From an uncultured Bacteroides sp. (GTDB taxonomy: Bacteria; Bacteroidota; Bacteroidia; Bacteroidales; Bacteroidaceae), in contig NZ_CAUCSQ010000070.1 in NCBI RefSeq assembly GCF_958445495.1, positions 1 through 18,217 of the forward strand: 18,217 bases of DNA, written 5' to 3'. Below the pieces are notes generated by a model. That model was not told where the DNA came from. It did no database searches and worked only from the letters and a program-made list of their open reading frames with translations. Below are positions 16,979 to 18,217 of the stretch, one piece after another. Within the stretch, counting starts at the first letter, position 1, and every line of letters starts with the position of its first letter. Both the position numbers and the translations under genes were made by a program.

Positions 16979-18064
16979 TTATTTGAATTTACATTTTATC
17001 ACTACCAGATTATCATTAGGATTCACCGAATTAAAAATCTTTCGGTCTTCATCCGATAAAATTTCAGGGTTAATAGCAACTTGTAACTCTTGTGGACTAG
17101 CAAAAAAATACAAAAAAGTTTCATCCATATAAACAGGCATGAATAAACACTTTTCTTTTGTTCTTCCAAAAGTTACAACACTATTATCCTTTTTATTCAT
17201 CAACAAGTGTTGTATGCCCTTTTGAAAACTAAATCGACTTATATAATAGTTAGAATTTTCTCCATAGGCAAGAAATCGATTAGCATATTTTGCACCAATT
17301 GAATGACTATGACGAACATAAAATTCCACAGATTCTTCTTTCAGAGCAGATATATCAAAGTTATATTTACCAAAATCAAAATTATATTTTGGTCTCATTC
17401 CGCCAACAGTATCTATCATAAAAACTTCGCCATCACCAGCCTGAACAAAATGGACTGTATCATCAAATACATAAAAAGGCGTATAAGTATGATGATAAGG
17501 TGTATTGAAAAACAAAAATTCCGGTAAATCATAATTTTCTGCTATCACACTATCGTTTGCGATATCATACCACAACATTTTATTTCCCTTTCTAGATGCA
17601 GAAAACAGAAGGTACTTGTCTTGTGATAATTCTATAAAATTATGCAATACATTGATGTATTTCTTATCAAATGATATTCGTTTTTTGAAAACATCACCCG
17701 AATGTCCGTACACATTAATATATCCCCAAGTACATAAAATCTCAAGGTCGCCAGTAAAACGATTGAATCTAAAATCTGAAAGTTCAGAATACTCGTGAGG
17801 ACCAGCACCATAATGATTTATCTTTTTAATAAAACGTCCATTCGAATCAAATTGCCATATAGCATTACCCTTATGAGTTGAAAAATAGAACTGTTCATTA
17901 TCGACTAACATTTTCATAATAGGATATCCCATAACCGACTCTTCATTCGTTTCTATTGGAATTATTTCTACTTTCGAGAACCAATCATATATCGACATTA
18001 CATGTCCTTCATCTAGATTTACCAGATTTATAAAGTAAAGCCCTAAAATGAAAACAAGAGCCAA
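16979..18064 (-). CDS. 6-bladed beta-propeller protein, membrane-anchored, with unclear start
   Basis: This protein has about 361 residues. A hydrophobic segment (about 1-18, ALVFILGLYFINLV) precedes a propeller with the family signature YGAGPHEY (85-92) and blade patterns such as NAIWQFDSNGRFIKKI. It belongs to the same broad family as the lipoprotein at 11430-12584, but no lipobox is visible, so it would be held by a signal anchor. The start is uncertain. The frame is open from 18088, after an in-frame TAA at 18089-18091, yet contains no ATG before 17998. I used the TTG at 18064, which keeps the hydrophobic segment; the ATG at 17998 would make it cytoplasmic, unlike its relatives. No Shine-Dalgarno sequence is seen. 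It is the first gene of the right-hand cluster and very AT-rich. Partial loss of its 5' end is possible. Confidence 0.72.
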   Translation of the reverse strand: MALVFILGLYFINLVNLDEGHVMSIYDWFSKVEIIPIETNEESVMGYPIMKMLVDNEQFYFSTHKGNAIWQFDSNGRFIKKINHYGAGPHEYSELSDFRFNRFTGDLEILCTWGYINVYGHSGDVFKKRISFDKKYINVLHNFIELSQDKYLLFSASRKGNKMLWYDIANDSVIAENYDLPEFLFFNTPYHHTYTPFYVFDDTVHFVQAGDGEVFMIDTVGGMRPKYNFDFGKYNFDISALKEESVEFYVRHSHSIGAKYANRFLAYGENSNYYISRFSFQKGIQHLLMNKKDNSVVTFGRTKEKCLFMPVYMDETFLYFFASPQELQVAINPEILSDEDRKIFNSVNPNDNLVVIKCKFK

Positions 18065-18115
18065 ACAAGTGCAAATAAAACCGCTTATTTACAGTTAATT
18101 ATAGGGTGCTTAATG

Positions 18116-18144
18116 TTTTCAGTTGTTTTCTTTCTTTTCAGTTG
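18116..18144. repeat. 10-bp direct repeat in the divergent upstream region
   Basis: TTTTCAGTTG occurs at 18116-18125 and again at 18135-18144, 19 bp start to start, roughly two helical turns. A partial copy (CAGTTAA) is near 18092. It lies between the propeller gene start and the plus-strand promoter-like element at 18206, a fitting place for a regulator. The surroundings are T-rich, so chance is not excluded. Confidence 0.35.
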
Positions 18145-18205
18145 ATTGGTTCTTTTTCGGTGCAATTTTGTTTCTCGTTTGTTTCTCAATATCGACCTTT
18201 ATTCA

Positions 18206-18213
18206 TATCTTTG
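18206..18213 (+). promoter_or_regulatory. Bacteroides-type -7 element reading out of the right edge
   Basis: TATCTTTG followed by CAAC fits TAnnTTTG. TTTG upstream is 24 nt away, longer than the ideal 19-21. It would start a transcript at the very end of the window for a plus-strand gene outside it, divergent to the propeller cluster. Confidence 0.45.
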
Positions 18214-18217
18214 CAAC

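Overview
The window looks like chromosomal DNA of a gut Bacteroidales species, most likely Bacteroides or a close relative. Three kinds of evidence point there: candidate promoters of the Bacteroides type (TAnnTTTG, once with TTTG 19 nt upstream), starts that mostly lack a good Shine-Dalgarno sequence, and families typical of the group (NspC, Bacteroidota-type signal peptidase I, lipoproteins with 6-bladed beta-propellers, a DUF1573 lipoprotein). No rRNA, tRNA, insertion sequence, integrase or CRISPR array was found.

Left part (1-2045). A well-formed promoter at the left edge points out of the window. nspC (carboxynorspermidine/carboxyspermidine decarboxylase) is on the minus strand. Divergent to it is a small flavodoxin-fold NAD(P)H oxidoreductase on the plus strand. 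A perfect 14-bp hairpin separates this gene from the end of the next, convergent operon.

Middle part (2049-11127, minus strand). This is a four-gene RND efflux operon, transcribed in the order lipoprotein membrane-fusion protein, HAE1-like RND permease, TolC-type outer membrane protein, second divergent RND permease. Gaps are 21, 21 and about 64 nt. The pump would span the inner membrane, periplasm and outer membrane; its substrate cannot be read from sequence, and no regulator gene is next to it.

Right part (11430-18088, minus strand, visibly more AT-rich). This is a compact set of envelope genes: a propeller protein, a small membrane-anchored protein with four clustered cysteines, a type I signal peptidase, the remains of a broken propeller gene, a DUF1573 lipoprotein with an N-terminal CxxC domain, an O-antigen-ligase-like membrane protein with C-terminal TPRs, and a second propeller lipoprotein. 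The last three genes overlap, and the broken gene ends in an ATGA overlap with the DUF1573 gene, so at least this part was built as one translationally coupled unit. All products are predicted to act at or outside the inner membrane. The joint function is not known to me; a role in export, processing or glycan modification of an envelope substrate is inference. At the right edge there are a plus-strand promoter-like element and a 10-bp direct repeat, pointing to a divergent gene outside the window.
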